Notes under the pieces: generated by a model | Databases searched by the model: none | Seen by the model: the letters and a program-made list of their open reading frames with translations, nothing else | Told to the model about the DNA's origin: nothing | Position numbers and translations under genes: made by a program | Part shown: positions 36,281 through 48,028 of the stretch, one piece after another | Layout: every line of letters starts with the position of its first letter | How positions within the stretch are numbered: the stretch's first letter is position 1 | Assembly: GCF_032452875.1 (NCBI RefSeq) | Contig: NC_083868.1 | Span: forward strand, 100,002,537 to 100,066,536 | Length of the DNA: 64,000 nt | Source: Bos javanicus | Taxonomy: Eukaryota > Chordata > Mammalia > Artiodactyla > Bovidae | Direction: 5' to 3'

Positions 36281-36810
36281 CAGTTGCTAAGTTGTGTCTG
36301 ACTCTTTGTGACCCCATGGACTGCAGCACGCCGGGCTTCCCTGTCCTTCCCTATTTCCTGGAATATGATCAAACTCATGAAAGAGTGGTGATGCCAGCCA
36401 ACCATCTCATGCTTTGTCTTCCCCTTCTCCTCTTGTCCTCAGTCTTTCCCAGTATCATGGTTGTTTCCAATGATTTGGCTTTTCACATCAGGTGGCCAAA
36501 CTGTGGGAGCTTCAGCTTTGCCATCAGTCCTTCCAATGCATATTCAGGGTTGATTTCCTTTAGGATTAACTGGCTTTTCTCCTTGCAGTTCAAAGGACTC
36601 TCAAGCATCTTCCCTAACACCAAAGTTCAAAAGCATCAATTCTTTGGCACTCAGTCTTCTTTATGATCCAACTCTTACATCCATACACTACTACTGGAAA
36701 AACAACAGCTTTGACTAATACTGATGTTTGTTGGCAGCAAAGAGATATCTCTGTTTTTCAATATAGTATCTAGGTTTGCCATAGCTTTTCTTCCAAGGAG
36801 CGAGCATCAA
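36281..36810 (-). mobile_element. BovB LINE, older diverged copy
   Basis: Minus-strand BovB 3' region, clearly more diverged from the other copies in the window (for example 'ggtggccaaactgtgggagcttcagc'), with internal gaps. No useful open frame in BovB sense. Confidence 0.88.
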
Positions 36811-39731
36811 TCTTTAGATGGAACCAAAAAATACTAACTTCATATTAAATTGGAAGGTGCAGAAAAAACAAAATAAAATAATTTTTTGTTCAAATGGAGT
36901 TTTTTTCCTAGAAACCTCATCACCTGAATTCTCTCTTTGCCTACTCTGAACTTGTTTACCTAAGCTGAGTGTAGGTGTATTTATATTGGCAACACGTTTC
37001 AGGGACCAATGGCAATTCTTTTTTTACCACTTATTTTAGTGTGTGCTTCTCAATGGTAAATATATGAACGACACTGAGGATAACTGAGAATCACATTAAT
37101 ACATTCATGCATCGTGTCATGTTCATTTGTGAGGACCTTGCAATGAACACTGCAAGATAAAAAGGCCAAGTATTGGTTTCATATCCATCTATTTTAGGTA
37201 TGTTGGATGAATATCTCTATCAAATCCAGCTCCTCCATAGTTTTTTGAAGGCTCCTGGGACGTTTTCAACTCCTCCTTTAGCTGTGGCTACTCTCTATAT
37301 GTTGATGGCATGATCAGACACTCTAATATACACGATTCATCACTTTCCCTACAACTCGACTTAATTTTACTTTTGAGATAACAATCGGAAACAATAAAAA
37401 TATTTCCTATCGCAAACTCAAAATTAAAAACTTGAAAAGTGAACTCATTTCTGTGCCATCTCTGTGGTCCTCATTCTGTAAACTGTTCCCTATTTGACAT
37501 CCACATTTCTTCAGTCTTCAGATCCTGCTGGAATTTATGAAATCCCCTTGAATCTCTTTCCTTTGGCCTGTGCCCTCTGCATCGATTTATTCCAGACTCA
37601 TCATTTCTATCTTAGACTAATATAACCATACTTTAAATATGTCTTTTTGTCTCCATTTTATCCTTTGGCTCTATTTGCATCTCAGCATGCTGAGGTGATT
37701 ATTTTCTGTTAAAAAAAAAAAATTTGTAGTTTCCACTGTGAACAGTGTAATGTCTGAGGTGCTTTTAAATTTGACTCTAGCACAGCTTTTTATCTTATCT
37801 CCCTGCCATGTATATTATGTCTGGACCAACCAGAACTTCTGGCTATGCCACACATGTCTCTCTCCCATACTTTGTGAATATAGTACTTGCTACATTACAT
37901 ATTAATTATTTGTGATCTCTTACTTTCCTCAATAGACAATGGGTTCCTCAAAGGCAGAGATACAGCCTTTGTTCCTTTTTGTATCCACTTTTAGGCAGTG
38001 TCCACAATAGAGCAGGTGTTGAATAAATGCTGGTTAAAAATGACATGCCCATTGAAAAAGCTTATATATTTATTTTTCAACTGGGAAAGGACTACACATT
38101 GAAGGAAGCAGGAATTTATCATATGCCCTACACTTGTGAAACATCAGTAATCATTGCCTGTGTTATGGAAATTTATTTGCTGAAGAATTCTATGTCATGG
38201 GTGACCACCAGAAACTACAATGCTGAGAAAAATTACAAAAAGGACAATGTCACACCTTAACTATAAGTTTCTTCTCTTTCCTTTTTAAGTTTAGTCCGTA
38301 AGATATATCTAAATACATTTATATCATACTAATTTATGTTTTTAAAAAATCTTTTTGTAATTTTATGTTGCCTCTAAAGCTTGGCTATCCTTGACAATTT
38401 GAAAAATCCCATACATATGTAATAGGATGTTATATCCACTGTCTGCCTAGGCATGAGGAAAGTAGATGTTCCATTTCAAAGTAAAGCTAAATTTCAGGAC
38501 TTGTAAAAAGGAGATGATAGAAAATCTGTTTTATAATCCTGATTTGATTATCCACTTCTGCCTATAATAAACTTCGGGGAACCAAGAGTGGAGTGGATAT
38601 TGAAAGAATACTTTTGATAAGTTTCTGCTCTGTCATGTGTCCCATCTCCCTTCAGAAGAGGAAAGCTTGGTATCCACTATCAAAATATAATTTCAGAAAT
38701 TAAGAACATGATGGTCTATAAATATATTAATAGAATTTACATGTTTATTTAATTCATAAAGGAAGGAACCACCAGGATGGTTAAATTGGTTCAAAAACCT
38801 AATGCAAATGATGTAAAAATTGTAGATGGAAAAAAAACCTACCAGTTAATATATTACTTCACAGAATCAGAGCTTTATGACTAGTAAACGATAATCACAC
38901 AAAGGAACATTTTCCTAGAGGATAAGATAACCTTTGAGTGGGCTTTTGGAGTGTATCTGAAATGACATGTAGTTATTCCTTTAAATGATTTCCAAGCTTC
39001 AGACAGTGTCTATTAACTGTCCCTGACCATCATTTCAAGCCTGGTAAAATGTACATCAGTGGGTCCGTGCAGTTGGGGACACAGTGGGCTGGTTTTGTAT
39101 TCCATCTGAGGAGTCAGAAGTACAATTGCTAGGCCGGCAGGTTGCTGGTGTTTGAGGCAAAGAGAGATGACCATGCTGGCTGTCCTGCATTCCCACAGTG
39201 TGGAAGGGAAAGTATGAAAGAGCATTTTCTGTAGGTCTGACATGGAACATGCAAAAATGTAAGAGAAAGTAGGTCATTTAAAATTCTCTCCAGGAGAACC
39301 ACTGAGACCCTGCAGAGAGAAACAAAAAATGATTAGTTGATGCTTAGGGGTTCAGTAAGCAAAGGTCTAAGAATGCATGGTGTGCATCCAGAGCAAGGCA
39401 GGTAAGAGGTCCTCAGTGGATGTGGGGGGGCTGTGGATGTGGTCTCTGGGGAATGATATACTTTCAACACCTGTGAGGCTCACACCAGGCAAGGCAGGAC
39501 ATTTTTGTTTTAACCCTCACCCTTTCCTGTGATCCTAATGTAGGCAATCAGTCAGACTAAAACATGAATGGATGATGCAGAATGGAAACCCAAGCTTTTC
39601 TTAAAGGTTCTGCGACTCCAGGCTTTCCTGCATTCAGGAGGTCCAACCACTGTGAAAAGAAAAGCCTTAGTGCTAAGTCACATGTGGAGTTTTGACAATT
39701 ATGTGCGGTTGAACCTTTTTATTACTCATCT
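36811..39731. other. Intergenic, no gene
   Basis: About 2.9 kb. An L2 end is listed separately, and near 37200-37700 there are faint old-repeat resemblances that I cannot name. Minus-strand open frames around 39013-39277 overlap each other in two frames and have no family resemblance. Confidence 0.45.
37860..38035 (+). mobile_element. L2 LINE 3' end
   Basis: 'gacaatgggttcctcaaaggcagagatacagc' and the terminal 'aggtgttgaataaatgctgg' match the L2 3' end. Confidence 0.65.
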
Positions 39732-39739
39732 AAGAGCTT

Positions 39740-41495
39740 CCTCAGCGATCAATGCAAAGAAATAGAGGAAAACAACAGATTGGGAAAGACTACAGATCTC
39801 TTCAAGAAAATTAGAGATACCAAGGGAACATTTCATGCAAAGATGGGCTCAATAAAGGATAGAAATGGTATGGACCTAACAGAAGCAGAAGATATTAAGA
39901 AGAGGTAGCAAGAATACACAGAAGAACTGTGCAAAAAAGATCTTCATGACCAAGATAATCAGGATGGTGTGATCACTCACCTAGAGCCAGACATCCTGGA
40001 ATGTGAAGTCAAGTGGGCCTTAGAAAGCATCACTACGAACAAAGCTAGTGGAAGTGATAGAATTTCAGTTGAGCTATTTCAAATCCTGAAAGATGATGCT
40101 GTGAAAGTGCTGCACTCAATATGCCAGCAAATTTGGAAAACTCAGCAGTGGCCACAGGACTGGAAAAGGTCAGTTTTCATTCCAGTCCCAAAGAAAGGCA
40201 ATGCCAAAGAATGCTCAAACTACACACAATTGCACTCATCTCACACACTACTAAAGTAATGCTCAAAATTCTCCAAGCCAGACTTCAGCAATACATGAAC
40301 CACGAACTTCCAGATGTTCAAGCTGGTTTTAGAAAACGCAAAGGAACCAGAGATCAAACATCCTCTGGATCATGGAAAAAGCAAGAGAGTTCCAGAAAAA
40401 CATCTATTTTTGCTTTGTTAATTATGCCAAAGCCTTTGACTATGTGGATCCCAATAAACTGTGGAAAATCTGAAGCAGATGGGAATACCAGGCCACCTGA
40501 CCTGCCTCTTGAGAAACCTATATGCAGGTCAGGAAGCAACAGTTAGAACTGGACATGGAACAACAGACTGGTTCCAAATAGGAAAAGGAGTACGTCAAGG
40601 CTGTATATTGTCATCCTGCTTATTTAACTTGTATGCAGAGTACATCATGAGAAACTCTTGGCTGGAAGAAGCACAAGCTGGAATCAAGACTGCCGGGAGA
40701 AATATCAATAACCTCAGATATGCAGATGGCACCACCCTTATGGCAGAAAATGAAGAGGAACTCAAAAGCCTCTTGATGAAAGTGAAAGTGGAGAGTGAAA
40801 AAGTTGGCTTAAAGCTCAACATTCAGAAAACAAAGATCATGGCATCTGGTCCCATCACTCCATGGGAAATAGATGGGGAAACAGTGGAAACAGTGTCAGA
40901 CTATTTTTGGGTGCTCCAAAATCACTGCAGATGGTGATTGCAGCCATGACATTAAAAGACGCTTACTCCTTGGAAGAAAAGTTATGACCAACCTAGACAG
41001 CATATTGAAAAGCAGAGACATTACTTTGCTAACAAAGGTCTGTCTAGTTAAGGCTATGGTTTTTCCAGTGATCATGTATGGATGTGAGAGATGGACTGTG
41101 AAGAAAGCTGAACACTGAAGAATTGATGCTTTTGAACTGAGGTGTTGGAGAAGACTCTTGAGTGTCCCTTGGACTGCAAGGAGATCCAACCAGTCCATCC
41201 TAAAGGAGATCAGCCCTGGGATTTCTTTGGAAGGAATGATGTTAAAGCTGAAACTCCAGTACTTTGGCCACCTCATGCGAAGTGTTGATTCATTGGAAAA
41301 GATTCCGATGCTGGGAGGATTGGGGGCAGGAGGAGAAGGGGACGACAGAGGATGAGATGGCTGGATGGCATCACCGACTCGATGGACGTGAGTTTGAGTG
41401 AACTCTGGGAGTTGGTGATGGACAGGGAGGCCTGGCGTGCTGCGATTCATGGGGTCGCAAAGAGTCGGACACGACTGAGCGACTGAATTGAACTG
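39740..41495 (+). mobile_element. BovB LINE, 1.75 kb, reverse transcriptase remnant
   Basis: This is the longest BovB here: the linker before the RT (gcaaagaaatagaggaaaac), most of the RT, and the 3' end with tail 'gactgaattgaactg'. Frames are broken: one stops at 40259, another is open 158 codons at 40461-40937, with a further shift near 40900. RT blocks include GHGTTDWFQIGKGVRQGC. The catalytic box reads LRYADGTTLM, so the second aspartate is lost. The 8-mer aagagctt at 39732-39739 and 41496-41503 may be the target duplication, though it could partly overlap BovB sequence. Confidence 0.93.
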
Positions 41496-41503
41496 AAGAG
41501 CTT

Positions 41504-41631
41504 TTATTACCTGTGAGGGACTAGGAAGTCCTGAGAACCACCACAGCTTTCCTCCAGATAGTGCCAACCAAGTGCAAAATAAGGTTAGTTGGTGAGTTGG
41601 GCTTGCTTAACGAAAGTTATGTGTTTGTGTG

Positions 41632-41683
<52 letters not shown>

Positions 41684-42349
41684 ATGAATGTGTCTTTTTG
41701 AGCATGACCTTGCAGTTATTTTTTGAAATCAGTTAAGTCTGTGCTCTCAATTTCTTCACAGTTAATTTTTATCTTTTTAAATTGACTATCTCCAGTTCAG
41801 AAAACTTGCATTCAGATCTTGTCTTCAGATTAGCACAATAAAGCATGGATTTGCCAAAATCCTCAGGAATACCATTCCCTCCATTGATATAGACGTGGCA
41901 ACCTATTTGCAGAATAGTGTGTCAGTGTTGCCGGTATGTCAATTAAATGTACTCTGCTTCAGCAGAAAGGATATTCTCTCTCTAGAGGTGTTACTCCTTT
42001 TACATGTTCAGTTTGTCATGAATCATGTTTTGAAAGACAAGCACATCCTTTTTTTCACTTTACTATGTAACTTGGCATGGGATTGTTTTTTGGCTCTGTT
42101 TTGTTTTGCATAAGTGTGCATGAACTAAGATCTTTTCCTAAATATAAGTATGATAATGTCCATCTAAAGTTTTTGAAAAGTGCCAGGATAATTTATACAA
42201 TATTTTTATGAGTTTAATTTTCTATTGCTCCAGTCAATATGTTGCAAAAACTCATTTTTGAAGTAAAATCAGTGCTGTACAGAAGTGATTAGCATTTTTA
42301 CACAACAGACTGCTCTAGATTGAGTTGGAATTGAAGTTTGTTTACTGCC
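41504..42349. other. Intergenic with a compound microsatellite
   Basis: Besides the tg/ag microsatellite I recognise nothing. Confidence 0.5.
41634..41682. repeat. (TG)n(AG)n compound microsatellite
   Basis: A long tg run passing into about nine ag units. Confidence 0.93.
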
Positions 42350-42650
42350 CCCTCTGTCTGGAATGCTTCTTGCCTTGGCTGCCGCATGTCTTCCTCTATT
42401 ATTCAGAGACTTCTCTGATAATCTAATCTAATTTGAACTCTTATTTCCTATTTTTTGATCATTATTCTTAAAAGCCCCTGACCACTAATTATATGTTTAT
42501 TTATTGTCAAATAAAGTATACATTTGACAACAGGAGGGGCTATGTTTTCTTCACAGCAGTATTTTCAAAACATGGAAAAATGTTTTCAGGACCTGGAACT
42601 CAAGAAATATTTGTTGAATAAATAAATGGATGAATGGATGAATGAATGAA
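42350..42650 (+). mobile_element. L2 LINE 3' end
   Basis: 'ctgtctggaatgcttcttgcc' followed by 'gagacttctctgataatct', and the terminal 'aaatatttgttgaataaataaatgg' with a gaatgaatg tail. Confidence 0.72.
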
Positions 42651-42837
42651 GAGAAGAATGCTGGAAATAACTTCCTGGCAGTTCAAAGAGCACAGCTGCC
42701 TGAAAAATACAGTCCTGCACAAGAAACTTCTAGTAGTATTACACATTCACTTGAAATTTGTCATTGCACTAGATTTAAAGGAAGGACTTGGTGAATTTAT
42801 ACCATGAGCACTAAGATAACCACCATAGCTGCAAAAT

Positions 42838-43060
42838 CACCACTATTTTTCAGCCATTTAGTATCTACTGTGTTTAGTGCTAAAAACTTAACATACATTG
42901 TTTCATTCAGTCTTTCATGTTACATGATATGTGGGCTAAACCAATAATTACCTTATGTAACCAGTTAAACTGGGCCTTACAACTCACTCAAGGTCCCACA
43001 GCAGGTGAGTTATGGCAGGACCAGGACTCAAACTCAGCCCTGCCCTTATTTCTAAGCCCA
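42838..43060 (-). mobile_element. MIR SINE
   Basis: On + 'aactcactcaaggtcccacagcaggtgagt' and 'ggaccaggactcaaactcag' are the reverse complement of the MIR core. Confidence 0.72.
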
Positions 43061-43309
43061 GTCATAGCCACATGGCTATCATTGTCCTTTCTCATCTATG
43101 CTGGTTATAATCTTATACAGTTGAATCTACCAGGTGAAAACATTTGATGTGTTCTTAAATAGGTATTGACAGGCACATTAATGTGGAAAGCAGTGGTGCA
43201 AGAGTTAGTATCTCAGCTATTGCTTAGCAGTTGAGATTATTAGTCCAGTAATAAGATTCAGTGTAGAGTCTTAGCTTAGACATTTTTTAGACTGACTGCA
43301 GAACAAACC

Positions 43310-43512
43310 CCTGATGGTTCAGACAAAAGAGTTTGCCTGCAATGCAGGAGACCTGAGTTCAATCCCTGGGTTGGGAAGATCCCTGGAGGAGGGCATGGCA
43401 ACTCACTCCAGTATTCTTGTCAGGAGAATCCCCATAGACAGAGGAGCCTGGGGAGTTAAATCGTCCATGGAGTCGCAAAGAGTCGGACATGACTGAGACT
43501 AAGCCCAGCTCA
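43310..43512 (+). mobile_element. Bov-tA SINE with 12-bp target duplication
   Basis: Plus-strand Bov-tA. The 12-mer gcagaacaaacc occurs exactly at 43298-43309 and 43513-43524. This copy lies about 500 bp upstream of the CpG promoter. Confidence 0.94.
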
Positions 43513-43524
43513 GCAGAACAAACC

Positions 43525-43959
43525 AGATATCCTACTTGCAGCGTAAGTAAAAACAGAGATTAAAAACTACAGCCTATTTAGGAATCCAAAAATAAGTTCA
43601 CTACAGGTGACTCTCTGGAAGGGAAAAGTTGAGAAGTGTGAGTAGATTGTGAGAGAAACGTCTCTCTCAACTCTTACACCCCCGCCCCCCATGTGTCGTA
43701 TATTTGATATAAGGAAAAGAGCGTTTTAGGCTTGTCAAAGACTTAGATTCTAGTTCTGACTGCCTATTGTGACCTTTGGTAAGCCACTGAACAGTATGTA
43801 TGTGAGAGTTCTGAACTGCTTGGGTTAATTCTTCGTGGGTCTGCCATTTGCTAGCTCTGTAATTTTGTGTTGTTATTCAAACTTTCTAGAATATAGCAGG
43901 GGCTCAGTGTTAGCCAACTGTTACCCACTCGGGCACAAAGGTTCCAGCACCCGCCCTTT
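43525..43959. other. Upstream flank of the CpG promoter
   Basis: It holds two short MIR-like pieces in plus orientation (near 43735-43800 and 43840-43890, 'ctgccatttgctagctctg'). Composition becomes C/T-rich toward the promoter. Confidence 0.45.
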
Positions 43960-44058
43960 CCCTTTTCTCTTTCTCTTCCGCTCTCTCCTTCTTCCTCCCA
44001 TTCTAAAGGGCTCCCTTGCTCCCTCTGCGGGCCGACGGCCACAGTACCAAGCCTTCTG

Positions 44059-44072
44059 GTTGCTATGGGTAC
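44059..44072 (+). promoter_or_regulatory. RFX X-box 1
   Basis: GTTGCTATGGGTAC fits the X-box consensus GTHNYYATRRNAAC at 13 of 14 positions. The T at position 12 is the only mismatch. X-boxes bind RFX-family factors that activate ciliary genes. Confidence 0.75.
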
Positions 44073-44084
44073 CGAGGTAACGCG

Positions 44085-44098
44085 GTAACCAAGGAGAC
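44085..44098 (+). promoter_or_regulatory. RFX X-box 2
   Basis: GTAACCAAGGAGAC fits the same consensus at 12 of 14 positions. It begins 12 bp after the first box, and the spacer contains a further GGTAAC half-site. Confidence 0.65.
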
Positions 44099-44099
44099 C

Positions 44100-44164
44100 A
44101 AGGCGGAAGCTCTGGGCTGCTGGCTGCGGCTTGCTAGAGTGACGCCGACGTCTGGGGGCTCCAG
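44100..44164 (+). other. ZBBX: Probable ZBBX non-coding exon 1 (3' boundary)
   Basis: The sequence ending 'gggggctccag' is followed by gtgggt, a good donor. I place the end of the first, untranslated exon there. The left boundary is only a guess, because I see no TATA box, as is usual for CpG-island promoters. RNA evidence would be needed to fix the start and to show whether more 5' UTR exons exist before 53.5 kb. Confidence 0.5.
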
Positions 44165-44853
44165 GTGGGTCGGCTGGTTGCGGTGGCGGCGGGCGGTGGG
44201 CTTCGCAGTCGACTTAGCGGGCAGCGCGCTGGGTGTGGGTGGTGCAGGAGCGGGTGGGACAGCAGGAAAGGAGACTGGACTCCGGGGGAAGCTGGGGGTG
44301 CAGGTCCAGCAGGTGTTAGTTGAACACCTGCCGTGTGTCTTACACTGGGCCAGGCACGCGGGCTGCAGGAAGTGGCTTGACTTCCGGAGTTGAGCGTCTT
44401 TTCTCCAAACAAAAGACTTTACAGGCAGTGATGCTATTGGATTCATGAACGAGGGTGAACCCCAGATAGTGAAACGTGGGCTTCTTCACTTCACTTGTAC
44501 CCTTTCTATAACACAGACTTTTGGAAAGAAGTCTTTGAATCTTGAAAAATTTGGTGCCCTGACAAATCATTTTCACGCCCCTTTTGTAACCTTCCTTCTT
44601 CCCAGGCAGCCACATGCAGGCACTTCATTCTTAGAAGTCAACTCTTTCCAAGTAAAGATCTCGGTGAGGGGTGCCAGATTCCTGAGAAATCTGAAGCTGT
44701 GGAAGTTTTTTCTTCCTCATCAGCGTTAGAGGAGCTCAGATAAATATTTCACTTACGTGTGTTTATATATGGAGGTAGCAAGACGTTAAAAAAGTACAAA
44801 GTTAGCTACCCAGGATTAGAACTATGCTAACTGTATGTTTATGGGAGATGAAA

Positions 44854-44892
44854 CACATACACACACAAACACACACACACACACACACACAC
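44854..44892. repeat. (CA)n microsatellite
   Basis: About 17 ca units with two short interruptions. Confidence 0.92.
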
Positions 44893-44894
44893 CC

Positions 44895-45165
44895 CTACCT
44901 CTACTTCCCTCTAGCACCTTGCCTAGAGTCTGCTAGAGGTCTGTCCTGACCTCCCATAGTATTGCCAGTTGTGTCACAAATTAATTATTTGAAAGAATCT
45001 CAGTCCTTTGTTTATTTCCTTCAAATCACTAATACTTCCCACAATTACTTGCTTTTAAATTTTTTCCTACCTCCATCAGAGTGTAAGTTTAATGAGGGTT
45101 AGTACTATCCTTGCCTGGTTCACTTTGTTCCTCAGTGCTTTACCTGGTATATGACACATGGAAAA
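44895..45165 (+). mobile_element. L2 LINE 3' end
   Basis: 'tccatcagagtgtaagtttaatgagggttagtac' and 'tgcctggttcactttgttcctcagtgc' follow the L2 3' end. Confidence 0.6.
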
Positions 45166-45275
45166 AAGAAAACAAAATGGGTGTATTTGGTTTAATTTTT
45201 TTTTCCGTTGGGTAGATTGTTCATTGAATTTAAAGCAGTGGGAAAAAATTAAATACTAAAAACTAGCACATTATT

Positions 45276-45552
45276 GGAGAAGGCGATGGCACTCCACTCC
45301 AGTACTCTTGCCTGGAAATCCAATGGACGGAGGAGCCTGGTGGGCTGCAGTCCATGGGGTCGCTAGGAGTTGGACACGACTGAGCGACTTCATTTTCACT
45401 TTTCACTTTCACGCATTGGAGAAGGAAATGGCAACCCATTCCAGTGTTCTTGCCTGGAGAATCCCAGGGACAGGGGAGCCTGGTGGGCTGCCGTCTATGG
45501 GGTCGAACAGAGTCGGACACGACTGAAGAGACTTAGCAGCAGCAGCAGCAGC
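45276..45552 (+). mobile_element. Bov-A2 SINE, complete dimer, with target duplication
   Basis: Two BovA units (from 45276 and from about 45415), ending in cag repeats. The flanks are agcacattatt (45265-45275) and agcacgttatt (45553-45563). The single difference is CA against CG, what CpG decay of one copy would give. Confidence 0.95.
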
Positions 45553-45563
45553 AGCACGTTATT

Positions 45564-46780
45564 ACTGATAGTACACTGTGTGTGGGCACAGTACTAATTG
45601 CTGGGGATTCAAAATTCAATGGTAGGTCTGCCTTCAAATATTTGGGATACTTGGGGAAATAACCTTTATATAAGCAAAGCAGAAAATAAATAAATAAAAA
45701 CACATGACAGCATATAGTAGCAAATGAGTATAATACACATTATTACACATGTTCTTACAGGAGAGAATCTCATTTCTAATGGAAGAAACCTTCATGATAG
45801 AGGTGGCCTTTGAACTGGGCACTGACAAAATAAAAGTTGGTGAGCTGAGAAAGTGGAAAATAAGGCATAAGGCTTAGGAAGATTGGAATGCATAATGCAG
45901 GATCTTAACTACTAAGCAGAATAGCTAGGTATTTTTCCCCTGTGTTTAGGGGGAACCATTTAGAGACTAAATACATGGGAGCAATTTGTTATGCACTAGG
46001 GTTTCAGTGGTGTCTAAATAAATTGCTGTAAAATTTAGAAAATAGTTTTGGTCAAACAGTTCTTTTTAAGACAGGTTAAGTGTACAACAGTGGGAAAAAT
46101 CTGAATGATATAGATTAGTTATTTTAAGTTGTAGATTTTAAATCCAAAGAGGATCTAACAGGACTGAGAATAAAATCATAATTTCTGGTTTGTCACCAAT
46201 CTTTGATGGGTGCCTTAATTTTTCCAGGCCTGAAAGATGTTCACAAGAGAACACCTTGGATAACAGTGGCATGTATGAGAACGGATGGGAGAAATAGACT
46301 ATCAATATATAAAAGGACTTAAGTTTCTAAAAGGTATGGTTTATAAATTTAGAACTTATTATATGTAATCACATAAAGTTTTAGTTGATATAGAAGTAAT
46401 AGTAATTATATATTACTTTATTATTATGCCTTTCAAATGACTTTTTAAGCTCCAGAAGAGCTTAAGTCTGACCCAGAGGCTCATTATGTTAAAAATAGAC
46501 TTGAAATCAGAGCAGCTATGAATAAAGCCGAGTCTTGCTGCTCCCCTCACTTACTTCTCAAGGTAGTTTCTAAGACTACCCCTTTCCCTGAACCCTGAAC
46601 TCTCTGAAGCCCTTTAGGAGCTCACAGCTTTATAGCCATGAATCAAAGACCTTTTGTTTGATATTCTGCAAATTAGGGACGAGGAGGCCCACAGCATCTT
46701 ACAATGGATAAACAAAGAGGCTCAGACCCCTCTCACACAAAGGTCTCTTGAGTATAAACTTGGTATCTTTTAATATTATC
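45564..46780. other. ZBBX: ZBBX intron 1, nothing recognised
   Basis: AT-rich intronic sequence with no exon-like or named-repeat signal. Confidence 0.45.
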
Positions 46781-47150
46781 ATTTTTATTTTATTGAAAAA
46801 AATATATTAAAATGTAGTTCATTTACAGTGTTGTGTTGATTTTCAGGTATACAGCAAAATAATTCAGATATATATATATATATATATATGCTGTTTTTTA
46901 GATTCTTTCCATTATAGGTTATTACAAGATATTGAGTATAGTTCTCTGTGCTATGCAGTAGGTCCTTGTTGGTCATCTATTTTGTATATAGTAGTCTGTA
47001 TATTTTATCCTTTCTCCTACCCTTTCCCTTTTGGTAACCATAAGTTTGTTTTCTATGTCTGTGGGTCTCTTTCTGTTTTGTAAGTAAGTTCATTTGTATC
47101 ATTTTTTTAGATTCCACATATAAGTGATATCATATGATATTTGTCTTTAT
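46781..47150 (-). mobile_element. L1 LINE 3' end (part 1, split by a SINE)
   Basis: Minus-strand L1 3' region: 'attttcaggtatacagcaaaat', 'agtatagttctctgtgctatgcagtagg', 'gtttgttttctatgtctgtgggtctc', 'gattccacatataagtgatatc'. It includes a ta tract at 46868-46889. Confidence 0.85.
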
Positions 47151-47152
47151 TT

Positions 47153-47360
47153 TCCCCTGGTGGCTCAGACAGTAAAAATTCTGCCTGCAAAGCAAGAGAT
47201 CCAGGTTCGTTCCCTGGGTCAGGAAGATTACCCCAGAGAAGGGAATTGCTACCCACTCCAGTATTCTTGCCTGAAGAATTCTATGGATGGAGGAGCCTGG
47301 TGGGCTACAGTCCATGGGGTCGCAAAGAGTTACACACTACTGAGCAACTAACACTTTCAG
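47153..47360 (+). mobile_element. Bov-tA SINE nested in L1
   Basis: Plus-strand Bov-tA from 'cccctggtggctcagacag' to 'gagcaactaacactttc'. L1 sequence resumes immediately after it. Confidence 0.92.
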
Positions 47361-47365
47361 TATTT

Positions 47366-47435
47366 CACTTAGTATTATAACCTCTAGGTCCATTTCATTC
47401 CTTTTTTATGGGTAGTAACATCCCATTGTCATTTT
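47366..47435 (-). mobile_element. L1 LINE (part 2, after the SINE)
   Basis: 'cacttagtattataacctctaggtcc' and 'tttttatgggtagtaacatcccattg' continue the interrupted L1 in the same orientation. Confidence 0.8.
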
Positions 47436-48016
47436 CACAGGACTACTTTTCAGTTTTAGTTAGAAATTATTTTAAAAGGGTATCTTACCCCTTGATGTAA
47501 AGCTGAACTTTTTCAGTTTTTTGTAAATGAACCTGCACATAGAAGGTAAAAAGTGGGTGACTTAGGTACCATTTAGTGCTGTGAGGGAGTGCTTAATTAT
47601 CTTAATTGGCTGAAATATTGAATGCAGCCATGATATTAATCCCTGGTTTACTTTCAGGGCCTATGGTAGGAGAAAATGACATGTGCTTATTTAGTAGGCC
47701 ACTCACAAGCACAAGATATTATGCTATGGATCATATGTTTATAGTCCTTTCTTTAGCTTTTAAAAAAGATGTTAATTTTAAAATATTATATATAGCATAA
47801 TATTATATTTTAATATTAAAATATATTGCATATGTAATACATATGCATTTAAAATAAGGATCATATCAGACAGATAAAATATTACCTTTTTTATTAATTT
47901 AAGCAGTTTTAATTAAATTCATTTTCATTTAACATTTCTTGCTTGGGTCTTTAATTTCTTAGTACAATGGTAAACATTTTAATCTATTCAAAATAGCTTG
48001 CTTATTAGACCGCTTT
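47436..48016. other. ZBBX: ZBBX intron 1, nothing recognised
   Basis: Very AT-rich, with palindromic aatattata runs around 47780-47830. Confidence 0.45.
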
Positions 48017-48028
48017 AGTATGTGTTAA

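Larger units (their letters stand above)
43960..44360 (+). promoter_or_regulatory. ZBBX: CpG-island promoter of ZBBX
   Basis: This is the only dense CpG cluster in the window. CpGs recur every few bases (gcgggccgacggcc, gacgccgacg, ggtggcggcgggcggtg, tagcgggcagcgcgctg), while the surroundings are AT-rich and CpG-poor. It is preceded by a pyrimidine-rich tract, contains two X-boxes, and is followed by a clean splice donor at 44164/44165. The next supported exon on this strand is the ZBBX start-codon exon 9.4 kb downstream, so it is assigned to ZBBX by position. Direction and exact start site are inferred. Confidence 0.75.
44165..45264. other. ZBBX: Start of the ZBBX first intron
   Basis: GC-rich for about 200 bp, then AT-rich. 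It contains a CA microsatellite and an L2 end, listed separately. The minus-strand 127-codon open frame here is a GC-content artefact. Confidence 0.5.

Noticed and set aside
40896..41567. 223-codon minus-strand open frame
   Set aside because: It is antisense to the BovB 3' end at 39.7-41.5 kb; the same proline/serine-rich shadow recurs over every other BovB copy.
1..43000. Possible 3' end of SERPINI2, the gene expected upstream of ZBBX by synteny with human
   Set aside because: I looked for serpin C-terminal coding sequence on the + strand and saw none; it probably lies left of the window.
44063..44446. 127-codon minus-strand and 125-codon plus-strand open frames over the CpG island
   Set aside because: Stop codons are rare in GC-rich DNA; both frames are proline/alanine- or glycine-rich without motifs and overlap a promoter and a splice donor.
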